DNA of 64,000 bases from Lepiota brunneoincarnata (taxonomy: Eukaryota > Basidiomycota > Agaricomycetes > Agaricales > Agaricaceae). A program made the translations under genes and the position numbers. Under the pieces are notes generated by a model, which worked only from the letters and a program-made list of their open reading frames with translations, did not search any database and had not been told where the DNA came from. The stretch lies in assembly GCA_023014365.1 (NCBI GenBank), contig JAEBUN010000001.1:3906001-3970000 (forward strand), given 5' to 3'. Shown one piece after another: positions 34,069 to 43,868 of this stretch (within the stretch, counting starts at the first letter, position 1; every line of letters starts with the position of its first letter).

Positions 34069-35460
34069 GGAGAAAAGAAGAACAACAACCCAAGAAAAGT
34101 TGTACCCACAGAATTCCACGAATACCTCCCAGTATTCAGCAAGAAACAAGCCAAACGATTCCTCCCACAATGACCATGGGATCACAAGATTGAACTCAAG
34201 GAATCATTCAAACCAATTGCCATGAAATCCTACCAACTCTCCCTTAATGAAGAAAAGGAACTCAACACATTCCTCAAGGAAAATCTTCAGAAAGGATACA
34301 TTTGACCATCCAAATCACCAATGGCCTCACCTTTCTTCTTTGTAGGAAAGAAAGATGGAAAGTTACGTCCCTGTCAAGACTACAGGTACCTTAACGAACA
34401 CACTGTCAAGAATGCATACAACCTTCCCCTCATCTCACACATTCTTGACAAACTCCGAGGATCACAATATTTTACCAAACTTGACGTATGAGCAGGATAC
34501 AACAACATCCGTATATGCAAAGGAGATGAATGGAAAGGAGCCTTCAGAACACCCTGAGGACTATTTGAACCTACAGTCATGTTTTTTGGAATGTGCAACT
34601 CCCCAGCAACCTTCCAAACCATGATGGATTCACTATTCCAAAAACTCATCGATAATGGAGGAGTAATCAGTTCACATGGACGACATTCTCATCCACACAA
34701 AAACAAAACAAGAACTCCAACGTCTTACAAGAGAAGTACTCAAGATACTTAAAGACAATGATCTATACCTCAAGACTGAGAAATGCGAATTTGAACGCCA
34801 ATGGCTCAAATATCTAGGAGTTATCATCACTCCGGACTCAGTCTCAATGGACCAAGCAAAGCTCAAAGGCATTGCTGAATGGCCAACACTGACTACCCCA
34901 CACGATGTACGCAAATTCATAGGATTTTGCAACTTCTACTGGAAGTTTATACATCAATATGCCACATGGGCAAAACCCCTCAATGCCTTAATGTCCAAAA
35001 CCAAGAAATTCAAATGGACAGAAGAATGCCAAAATGCCTTTGATACTCTCAAGAGAAAATTTCAAAGTGAACCAGTACTAATGGTACCAGACTGAGACAA
35101 ACCCTTCGAAATTGAATGTGATGCATCACTATTTGCATCAGGAGCAGTCCTCCTTCAATGTGACAATAATGGAGTTAAACACCCGGTCACATACTTCTCA
35201 AAAGGATTCTCACCAGCCAAATGCAACTATCATTGCTCCAAACAAGAACTCTTTGCCATAATCCAAGCACTCAAGGAATGGCACCACCACATTGAAGGAT
35301 CATCTCACAAGACCATTGTATGGTCAGATTCACAATAACCTTCACTGCTGGAGAAAACCTGAGGATCGCAGTAGAAGACAAGCTTGATGGATTGCCTACA
35401 TACAACAATTTGACATCAAAATCCGGCACATCCCTGGAAAGAAAAATGGACCAGCAGATG
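34069..35460 (+). pseudogene. Family I reverse transcriptase and RNase H (copy B)
   Basis: RT blocks are clear: [16 protein letters not shown] (34349-34396), FTKLDV then TGA then AGYNNIRI, GLFEPTVMFFGMCNSPATFQ (34557-34617), and MDDILIHTK (34676) in another phase, showing a 1 bp frameshift before the catalytic site. RNase H follows with IECDASLFASGAVL (~35111-35152) and later DGLSRR-like remains. Stops at 34303, 34488, 34556 and 35095 are TGA and most fit former Arg CGA. Confidence 0.9.
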
Positions 35461-35492
35461 CGCTCTCAAGACGACCTGACCATGAACCCAAG

Positions 35493-36833
35493 ATGAAGGA
35501 CAACAAACAGATTGTTGCCCTACCCAATAAATTCTTCACCCCAAAACGACCACAGCACATCTGTATTATTGACGAAACTACCAAGCATGAAATAAAGGAG
35601 CTGTGGAAGAAGAAGAAACAAACCGACATCGCCCAAGAAGATGACTCAGGACACCCACATGTTCATGGAAAGCTATTTATACCTCAAGATCTACATCTCA
35701 GATGCCACCTACTGCAAAGAGTACATGACTCACCAACCGCAGGACATCCTGGAATTGCAGAAACCACTAGAAAACTCCAGGAGTACGCCTATTGGCCTGG
35801 GATGCAATCATTTGTCAAGAACTACATCTGAGGATGTGGTGCTTGCCAACAATACAAGATCAATCGCCACCCCCTGAAGCCACCACTTCAACCTATCCCT
35901 GGACCCTGTTCTACCTGCCCATTCTCGAATATCTTGATCGATCTTATCACAGACCTACCCCCGGATGGACCCCATGATTCTATACTGGTTGTGGTTGACC
36001 AGCTTACAAAGGGGATAATTCTAGAACCTACTGCAAAAACTGCCAATGTGGACAAGATCGCTGAAATTCTTATCAAACAGCTATTCTCTAGATTTGGCCT
36101 TCCTGAAAAGGTTCTCAGTGATCACAACCCCAGATTCACCGCCAAATCCATGAAAGAATTCTACAAACAACTTGGAATCAAACAAGCACTCTCTACCGCC
36201 TACCACCTACAGACAGACGGACAAACAGAGCGATTCAACCAGGAAATAGAACTATACCTTGGCATCTATTGCTCATCAAACCCAAACAAATGGGCAAAGG
36301 CACTTCCACTCTTGGAATATGTTCACAACTCGAAGACACATGCTGAACACCAACATACCCCATGTGAACTCCTCTATGGATCAACCCCCAAAGGATTTCC
36401 GACCTCCAAGGAGCCAACGAACATTCCAGCAATAGGAGAGAAGTTTAAATACCTTGCCAAGATACGCCAAGAAGCACAAGCTGCACATGAACAAGCCAGA
36501 CTAAAAATGGCTGCAAGATATAACTGGCCAGATATCAATCTGAAAGTTGGACAAAAGGTTTGGCTAGACAACTGCAACCTCCCAATTCAGTACACTTCAA
36601 AGAAACTGGCCCAACGCCAAGAAGGTCCCTTCACCATAACAAGAAAACTTGGACCTGTTACCTATGAGCTAAAATTACCCATCAAATGGAAGATCCACAA
36701 CAAGTTTCATGCAAGCCTCCTAATGCCTGCAGAAGAGAACAACACACATGGGGAATACAACACAACCCCACCTCCTGACCTTGTCAATGGAGAAGAAGAA
36801 TACAAGGTTGAGTCAATACTGCACCACAGAAAA
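35493..36833 (+). pseudogene. Family I integrase (copy B)
   Basis: The zinc-binding part spans 35493-35870 (H..H, then CGACQQYK after a TGA). A catalytic core frame (35934-36848) has LITDLPPDGPHDSILVVVD, VLSDHNPRFTAKS, and HLQTDGQTERFNQE with the catalytic Glu. The core frame itself is open for 304 codons. It is interrupted at 36834 by a solo family II LTR. Confidence 0.9.
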
Positions 36834-37216
36834 TGTTACCCAGATTAGGGGTTCGCTCTTGAGTAGCATGGGGTTCAACACAGGATGTCTATACAGACTT
36901 GGTCCTGTCCTACTAAGCATGACTTGGAGACAATGGAGCACTATAAGTCCAGCTGGTTATGGCAAAGAGTTATAGGAGGCAAGAACTTTATAACACTAAG
37001 ATAAGGATACAAGGTATTGTACTGTATCCTTATATACTTCTAAGTGTGGCTGTACTCCTACTATAATAGTCTGGACCAAGGTAACCATGAGTCAGAGATA
37101 AGAAACATGAGGTATGTGGTAAGAATAGTCCTTCTGATGTACACTACTGATGGTTTCATAGTGACATGGGAATGTAGCTAAAAGTAAACATCCTTCTGAT
37201 AAGACTTCTGATAACA
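36834..37216 (-). repeat. Solo family II LTR, inverted, in family I integrase
   Basis: 383 bp, reverse complement of 22577-22963, with a perfect 5 bp duplication GAAAA on each side. Excision joins HHRK to LWNKYQFLVRWKR and so rebuilds the chromodomain. Confidence 0.93.
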
Positions 37217-37221
37217 GAAAA

Positions 37222-37400
37222 CTCTGGAACAAGTATCAATTCCTAGTCAGATGGAAAAGATACCTCCCCACCAAGGACTCCTGGGAGCCAGAAGCAAACC
37301 TGGAGAATGCCAAGGAAATCATTGAAGAATATAAAAGGGCCCACAAACTAGACAACCCCACCAATGATCCAACCACCCAATACTCAAGCAACCACTCCAG
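37222..37400 (+). pseudogene. Family I chromodomain
   Basis: Second half of the chromodomain (YQFLVRWKRY, TKDSWEPEANL, IIEEYKRAHK). The first half (EEEYKVESILHHRK) lies before the solo LTR. Confidence 0.85.
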
Positions 37401-38646
37401 ACCTCCCAGAGCCAGACAATGATGGACGCCTTCTCATCTGGGAAAGAATCATATCCCTGGCGAACCACATCACAGGAAATAGCCAACCTGGCCCTGCTGC
37501 TGATACTGTTGACAACCAACCAGACAGGACCAACAGTCCTTATATCATCCAGTATACCTTCCTTCCCTCCAATCAACCCGATATACGATCCATCCTTCTA
37601 CATGAAGTTCCCTTTCATATTACCAGAACCTGTCTTAAACACAGTCCAGCAATCGTACCCCTGGTCGACACCTGCTGGATGACATTTACTGCTCTTCTGT
37701 ATCACAAGCGCCTCATCTACGACTGAACAACAGAATTCCAAGAATTATGCACCACTATTCTTTCTAGCACAACAGAGGAACAGGACTGCACTACCATTTC
37801 TGCCATGTTATCAACTGCTCTCACCGAATTCCCATTTGAGAGTCCGATCCCAAGCCCAAGCAATGGAAGTGGAAGTCAGGACCGCCCTGTCCTACCTATG
37901 TATGGGGACCACCACCCAACCTTCCAACCCTCCCATGGTAGATACAAATAACCAACCACCAAGTGCTATACAAGTTATATCTGCTTCTAATGACACCCCC
38001 ACCAGGACTACCACCAACCACCTATCCAACACCAGAACTCGCTGCAATTGCTGCCATTGATATGGCCATATCAAGGCAGGATGCCCGTGATACCAATGTC
38101 GATATTGTTGAAAGATTGCCCCCGGCCATTACGAGAAGCACTGCAAAAGAAACCCTTACCAACATCAACCTGCAAGTATGGTACCTGGCCTGTATTGCCG
38201 CCCACAAGGAATACCAAGCAGAGCTCAATCCCTCACACGCGAAACCACAAACAACAATATTCGACACATTGTTGCAAACATCGAGCAGCACCCTGCCTCA
38301 GCCAGACCCCTCCACACCCGAATTCAAGATGCCTCCATCATCATTCTGGCCACCAATGCCACCACCACATCTACTGGTAGAAGCCACTGACTTTCTGAAT
38401 TGGTCCTTCAACACACCCACCACCACTCGCTCCAGAGAACCCCTCATCATCGACCTCACCCAAGACCCACCATCCCCAGACCACCAAGTTACCAAAGCAA
38501 CTCTCCAGAACCCGACCCCTACTATGACTGGGACCCCGTTGCCAAATCAAACATCACAGGAGAGCCTGTCAGATTATACTGAGGATATGTCTTATGAGGA
38601 CATCAGACCTTACGAAGGGGATAATGTTATGAATAGTCCGGACTGA
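37364..38646 (+). pseudogene. Family I post-integrase zinc-knuckle frames (ORF3) reading into the 3' LTR
   Basis: An N-terminal frame (37364-37726) leads to a double zinc motif at about 38040-38145. That motif is C-x2-C-x4-H-x4-C followed by C-x2-C-x6-H-x4-C, interrupted by three TGA codons that fit Arg. The same phase reaches VAKSNITGEP (38532-38561) and stops. An overlapping frame, +1 to it (37963-38646), reads PNQTSQES and continues through YEGDN across the LTR boundary at 38625 into VMNSPD, then TGA, then EEQEQ..., the LTR acidic domain. With Arg restored at that stop the internal and LTR frames are one. The layout matches family II at 21170-22539. Function unknown; RNA or DNA binding is likely. 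Confidence 0.65.
38614..38624 (+). other. Polypurine tract, family I
   Basis: GAAGGGGATAA lies directly before the 3' LTR, the expected place for the plus-strand primer. It doubles as coding sequence for EGDN of the last frame. Confidence 0.6.
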
Positions 38647-39326
38647 GAGGAACAAGAACAACTATTCAACTTTACAAGATGGGTACAGGAGACCACAGAT
38701 CAGTTGCGAGCTCAGGAGTATGAAGATGAAGAAGGGGAGTATTACAATGCCATGCAGGACTTGGCAAGAGAAGCAGGAATAGAGATAACTCTAGAGGATA
38801 TTCTGGAATACCCTGAGGATGAAGAAGATAGCCATGGATCAACTGATCCAATCTCCGATGCAGATGGAAGCACCAAGAGAATGGAGAGCGAGAATGGAGG
38901 AGAGTCCATGGAGATAGAATCAAGAGAAGGAAATTATGAGTCAGAGGAAAGTGATGGAACATCACACAGCAGTGAGAATGAGGACACTGACTCATTGTAA
39001 TATCAATAACAGTAGGATGCCATCAGCTAGGATGCGCATCATGGTCAAGACTGCAGACAACAAGTAGAACAGCCCAACTACCTATAACAAGTATATAGTG
39101 TCTCATAGGTATATAAGGCCTGTACAAGTAGAAATTAAAGCCTTAAGCTTTAATCTTGTTAACAGCGGTCATTGACCCTCTCTGCCTTAACTTGGCATGT
39201 TCCCTCATTATCTCATTGAGTGCGATCCACTAAGCTCTGCAAGGCCAACCATCTTGGACACCCTGTAGAGTGATTGAAGGCTGTCTCCAGTTATCCTTGG
39301 ATACAGAAGGAGCATGGATCATAATA
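38625..39326 (+). repeat. Family I 3' LTR of copy B
   Basis: 702 bp. The acidic frame starts at 38629, has TGA at codon 6, then is open to 39000. The terminus is TA rather than CA by one C-to-T change. Confidence 0.93.
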
Positions 39327-39502
39327 GCTGGCTTGCCAATGGGGGGCACAGAGGCCCTGCCACAACTCTTTTGGCGGCCATTGATAGAGGCCACCCAGGT
39401 GGCAGAACCAAGGCCAGAAACAGCTATTGGGATTTCTGGCACAATGCAAGACAATGTAAGTTTTGAGATGTGATGATTATCATAGCAGCTAACAAGAGAT
39501 AT

Positions 39503-39586
39503 GCATAGGTTCAAGATCACAGATCATTTAATCCCCATTGCATTGCATAGGTTCAAGATCACAGATCATTTAATCCCCATTGCATT
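39503..39586 (+). repeat. Perfect 42 bp tandem duplication
   Basis: GCATAGGTTCAAGATCACAG begins at 39503 and again at 39545; the two 42 bp units are identical, so the duplication is recent. Confidence 0.9.
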
Positions 39587-39604
39587 GCATACTTCACCAC
39601 TCTG

Positions 39605-40009
39605 GTGCAAACACCAATGCAGGCTATCCAGGAGAACAGCAAGAGGATAGTCAACCTGACTGAAGAACTAGTCAGGTTGTGTACAGCCCTGGAGATGCAG
39701 ACCAGGAGCAACTACAGGCTTGCAGAGTCATTCACACCAGGATGGGTAAAGAAGTGGCAGGAGGAGGACAGGAAGAGATGGATAGAAATGTTGGAGAAAG
39801 CAGAGGACAGAAGGATAGCCTCTGAAAAGCAGGCAAGGACAGGGAATGCAATCCTAGATGTGGGATTCACAGACAACGAGGATGTGGAGGAGGAGGAGGG
39901 TGACAAGGTGGAGGAGGAGGAGGAGAAAGAGGAGGAGGAGGAGGAGGAGGAGGAGGAGGATAACAATGAGGATGAGGATGATGATGAGGATGGGAGGCTA
40001 GACAAGTAG
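39605..40009 (+). CDS. Hypothetical coiled-coil protein with acidic repeat tail
   Basis: A 134-codon frame from ATG: helical charged N-terminus (NSKRIVNLTEELVRL, WQEEDRKRWIEMLEKAEDRR), then a Glu/Asp tail encoded by a GAG/GGA microsatellite (39880-39995). It resembles in composition the relics at 27996 and 29509. It may be a fragment of that dispersed family rather than an active gene; the tail is a trinucleotide repeat and low complexity. Confidence 0.35.
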   Translation: MQTPMQAIQENSKRIVNLTEELVRLCTALEMQTRSNYRLAESFTPGWVKKWQEEDRKRWIEMLEKAEDRRIASEKQARTGNAILDVGFTDNEDVEEEEGDKVEEEEEKEEEEEEEEEEDNNEDEDDDEDGRLDK

Positions 40010-40184
40010 AATATGTACAAACTAATGTTAAATAATCATATTCTTGAGTCTTGTTCCATTTGAAATCCATGTGTGAAGTCATGCAGTGGTTTAAATGGCT
40101 GAACAACAGCTGAAATAGTCAAGAAAGATAAGTGGTGGCTCAGCTTAGTGAATGGCAGCTAGAACAGCCAAGAAATCCAAGCCA

Positions 40185-40480
40185 TCCTGCCACCTGACTG
40201 ACTGAACAGCAGCTGAATAGTCACAAAAGAACAGCAGCAGCTCAACTGGGTGAATGGTGGCTGGAGCACTCAAGAGATTCAAGTCATTAGACTAGTAGAA
40301 TATATCTATACCTGCATGTCTGAAGTCATCTAGCTAGATGACTTCACACACATATGGATATATCCTACTAGTCTAATGACTTGAATCCCTTGAGTGCTCC
40401 AGCTGCCATTCACCTGGTTGAGCCACTGCTGACCTTTCTTGACTATTCAGCTGCTGTCAAGTCAGTCAAGTAGCTGGACA
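40185..40480. repeat. Inverted repeat, ~135 bp arms, no spacer
   Basis: Two arms of the ~145 bp satellite unit (see 26860-27415) face each other. The centre is a perfect 26 bp palindrome at 40321-40346 (arm TGAAGTCATCTAG). The arms carry matching CTACTAGTCTAATGACTTGA and GAGTGCTCCAGC blocks. A transcript would form a long hairpin. Confidence 0.85.
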
Positions 40481-40515
40481 ATTTCACACATGCATGTATA
40501 GATATATTCTAAGTC

Positions 40516-41252
40516 TTAATCATATACAAGCATTCCATCTACCTCCTCCAACTCCATTTTCTCAACAAAGTCTGACTGCTTTGACCAGCCAGGAATTTCC
40601 ACACCTAACTTCTTGTATATCACCTCTTTCATGTAGAAGGCATATACCACCCTGTCCCCATGTTCCCAACCCCCAACCCCATGTTTTAGCAAATGTCTGC
40701 ATAGGAAAACACCAGTACCAGAGGGGTATGAAAGTGTTATCTTTAACTCTGGTAGTGACAAATGAGTGTCATCACCATGGGTCCCAAGGCTTACTAGGAG
40801 GTCATAGCATGTCTGGTGTGCTCCCCGCTTATGGCTTTCAGTGATTCTGTTATCCCTGAGAAGCAGGAATGCCACTCATCAGCATACTCCTTTGTTTCAG
40901 GTAATGCATGCAGTTTTGACAAGGATGCTTGACCTGATTTGTAGAGAGTGGGATGTGTGAACATGAGTGCCTTGTTGAGAAGCTCAGTTGAAGGCTGAAT
41001 CACCTTGAGCCACTCCTTGCTACTGGTGTTTTTTTTTAATGTACTAGAGGTTACCAGTCTCACCTTGGGACTATTCTGGTAATAAGCATAGAATATGAGT
41101 TGGGTGTGTAGTATCAGTAATGAGAGGATACACACTGCATGTCCAGCAGGAATCCAACCTGGTGAGAAGTTTAGGACACCTCTAGTCATCTTCTGACCTG
41201 GGACTTGGAGAAATGATGCAGGGTCATTTCTCCAAGTCTGAGCCTGGCCCAA
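40516..41252 (-). pseudogene. TET/JBP-type 2-oxoglutarate/Fe(II) dioxygenase relic
   Basis: Two minus-strand frames join into one family signature: first 41252-40794 (EWLKVIQPSTELLNKAL, KSGQASLSKL), then 40875-40516 (NRITESHK, YDLLVSLGTHGDD, LPELKITLSYPSGTGVFLC, LKHGVGGWEHGDRVVYAFYM). This matches my knowledge of fungal TET/JBP oxygenases, which oxidise 5-methylcytosine and are expanded in Agaricomycetes with KDZ transposons. The distal His (LLKHGV) and the Arg of GDRV are present. The expected H-x-D metal motif reads H-K-R, so the Asp is lost, and a frameshift lies just before it. It is therefore inactive. The N-terminal part of the protein is not found. Confidence 0.7.
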
Positions 41253-41827
41253 ACACCACTTGAGTTGAGGTTGAATAAATTCTGTTGCCTGAGGAGATTA
41301 TCCTGTTTCAATACTATAAGCTACACTTCATAATAGTTGTACAATGAATGTTATACCTGATGATTCTGGGGCAAGAGGTTGGGTAAATACCATACCAATA
41401 TATTTCCTTGGTTATCAAATGATAATTGCAGGCTTGGTGAAATGCTTGGGACCAGGTTTGGATTTTGACATGATCTTTTTTGATGGCTCCAGGTTTGTTA
41501 CATCACAGTCAATAACATCTGGGCAATGACTTGAATAAAAATAAAGAAGCAAAGGTGTGGGAGACCAACTCACAAGGACAGAGACTAGCCAGTGAGAATT
41601 TGCATGATATGCCTTTCCTCTGCTTCATTCTCTCTCTTCAAGACTTGTCTGTTCTCACTTGTGATTTCTCCAAGGATTGGGCTTTTTAATATCTGTTAGT
41701 TGACTTAAATTTGATCCAGGAGGCTCAGACTAACATGTTGTGAGTTAAAATGAGCTTTTTCCATGCATGGAATTTTGCTCTCATGTATGCTACTAGTCCC
41801 TCATTTTTGTGGGGCATGATGAATTTG

Positions 41828-41968
41828 CCACCACTGCTACCACACTACTGCACATGTGTGTCACAGTAGTGTCACAGTAATTTGGTAGTAATGTGCAGTA
41901 ATGTGGCAGTAATGTGTAGTAATGTAGCAGTAGTATACAATAATATAGGTACAATATACAGTAGTATA
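41828..41968 (+). repeat. Degenerate ~10 bp minisatellite, third array
   Basis: CACAGTAGTGTCACAGTAA and GTAATGTGCAGTAATGTGGCA-like units. Confidence 0.7.
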
Positions 41969-42420
41969 GTGGCTATCTATTGACTAAACTAACCATTCCT
42001 ACATGACATACCTCAGAGAAATGTCAAACAAACCTCAAGTTTGTCAATTTCCATAAAAGGAAATGTCAGAAACTCGGATCAAAAGCCCTCAGAGTGACAA
42101 TATTCCCTCCTCCTGACTCGAATTCATCCCCTCTCTATTCCTTGGTAATTAATCTGGGGATGCCCTGAGAATATTGAAGGACTGTAGGATATTCTAGATG
42201 AACAGTAGCTACCAATTTCCATTATTCTTGTATTCCTTCATCCTCATATTTCTTTCATCTCCACTTCTTTCTTTAATATTTTTAGAGCATACATGAGCTT
42301 CACTATCACCAGAATGTAGATACCCTATGTATTTTGTAGGCACCTTATTTAATTCACAAAGCTTAACCCATATTTAAAGTCCTCTCTGTAAGGGGACTGG
42401 TGGCATACACCCCCCCTTAC
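41969..42420. other. AT-rich sequence without gene
   Basis: Nothing recognisable on either strand. Confidence 0.4.
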
Positions 42421-43122
42421 TGTTATGATCCGTGCTCCTTCTGTATCCGAGGATAACTGGAGACGGCCTTCAATCACTCTACAAGGTGTCCAAGATGGTT
42501 GGCCTTGCAGAGCTTAGTGGATCGCACTCAATGAGATAACGAGGGAACACGCCAAGTTAAGGCAGAGAGGGTCAATGACTGCTGTTAACAAGATTAAAGC
42601 TTAGGGCTTTAATCTCTACTTGTACAGGCCTTATATACCTATGAGACACTATATACTTGTTATAGGTAGTTGGGCTGTTCTACTTGTTGTCTGCAGTCTT
42701 GGCCATGATGTGCATCCTAGCTGATAGCATCCTACTGTTATTTATATTACAATGAGTCAGTGTCCTCGTTCTTACTGCTGTGCGATGTTCCATTGCTTTC
42801 CTCTGACTCATAATCTCCTTCTCCTGATTCTATCTCTATGAAGTCTCCTCCATTCTCGCTCTCCACTCTCTCGGTACTTCCATCTACATCAGAGGTTGGA
42901 TTGGTTGATCCATGGCTGTCCTCTTCGTCCTCGGGGTATTCCAGAATATCCTCCAGAGTTATCTCCATTCCTGCTTCTCTTGCCAGGTCCTGCATGGCGT
43001 TATAATATTCCCCTTCTTCGTCTTCATACTCCTGTGCACATAACTGGTCTGTGGTCTCCTGTACCCATCTTGTAAAGTTGAATAGTTGTTCCTGTTCCTC
43101 TCGATCCGGACTATTCATAACA
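42421..43122 (-). repeat. Solo family I LTR, inverted (copy D)
   Basis: 702 bp in reverse orientation. The flanks CTTAC (42416-42420) and CCTAC (43123-43127) differ by one C/T change and look like a 5 bp duplication. It keeps more CpG than the surrounding sequence. Confidence 0.9.
42747..43118 (-). CDS. LTR-encoded acidic domain, intact copy in solo LTR D
   Basis: A 123-codon frame from the ATG four bases inside the LTR terminus. Arg is retained at codon 6 (NSPDREEQE), where copy B has a stop. The conserved FTRWVQETTDQL, QEYEDEEGEYY and LEDILEYPEDEEDS blocks are all present. As a solo LTR it has no element downstream. Confidence 0.65.
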   Translation of the reverse strand: MNSPDREEQEQLFNFTRWVQETTDQLCAQEYEDEEGEYYNAMQDLAREAGMEITLEDILEYPEDEEDSHGSTNPTSDVDGSTERVESENGGDFIEIESGEGDYESEESNGTSHSSKNEDTDSL

Positions 43123-43711
43123 CCTACACAAGGTATGTCTGGGGACCTGTGGTTGGACATCTGGGCTCAGCCTCCCTAGCTGATGCCTGATGACCAAGCC
43201 CAGTCTCAGCCTTTGGCCACCCCCATCCCCAAGCCCGACCCCGAGCAGCTTTATTACTAATAAGTTGTTTGTTTATTGTTTGTGCATGTTATTACTGGTA
43301 GCTTACATTGTGTTTGGTTACCTGGTCTGTGCACAGACCACTATGTGTATATATGTAGTGTGGGTGGTGATTGTAATTGCCACCTGAATATCAACTTGGT
43401 TCCAGTACCTATCTTCCCCTAACATTCTCTCCCTCTTTCTCTCTTTTGCTCTATTTCCCTTTTCCTGCCTTGTTTTGCCTTGCCTTGACATCCCAGCCAT
43501 TGGAGGTCACTCATATGACACCTCTTTATCATCCCAAGTCATCTCAAGTCCACATGTTGAGCAGTTTTTATTAAATTGCTCAATTTTGTCATATGTTCAC
43601 TACTATACCTACATAAACTGGGTAGAAGCCTCAACAACAGACAGATATTGTGATGCTTGCATACCTAAACCCCCAAACACCTCACCTATTACCCTTTCAG
43701 TTCAGAAACCC

Positions 43712-43868
43712 TGGCAGTAGTGTTACAGTAGTGTGCTGTACCCTGGTGGCAGTGTGGCAGTGGTATACAGTAGTGTCACAGTAGCATGCCATAACCCTAG
43801 CTGTAGTGTGGCAGTAGTGTGCAGTAGTGCACAGTAATGTTACAGTAGTGTGGGAGTAGGATATAGTA
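43712..43868 (+). repeat. Degenerate ~10 bp minisatellite, fourth array
   Basis: GTGGCAGTAGTGTGCAGTAG-like units interrupted by CCCTGG.GGCAGTG blocks. Confidence 0.7.

Larger units (their letters stand above)
30008..39326 (+). mobile_element. Complete but decayed family I Ty3/Gypsy chromovirus (copy B)
   Basis: Flanked by an exact 5 bp duplication GCTGG (30003-30007, 39327-39331). Both LTRs are 702 bp. Internal order: gag with zinc knuckle, aspartic protease, RT, RNase H, integrase, chromodomain, post-integrase zinc-knuckle frames. Two solo LTRs are nested inside (33399-34063 and 36834-37216). Coding frames are broken by many TGA stops, mostly consistent with CGA losing CpG, and by indels. 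The right terminus reads ATAATA instead of ATAACA, also a C-to-T change. Confidence 0.95.

Noticed and set aside
30008..39326. Reading the TGA codons of copy B as a reassigned Arg codon
   Set aside because: Host-like genes and family III use TGA as stop and CGA as Arg; loss of CpG explains the pattern.
43323..43340. Perfect 18 bp palindrome TGGTCTGTGCACAGACCA
   Set aside because: Single occurrence with no associated repeat or gene; chance palindromes of this kind are plausible.
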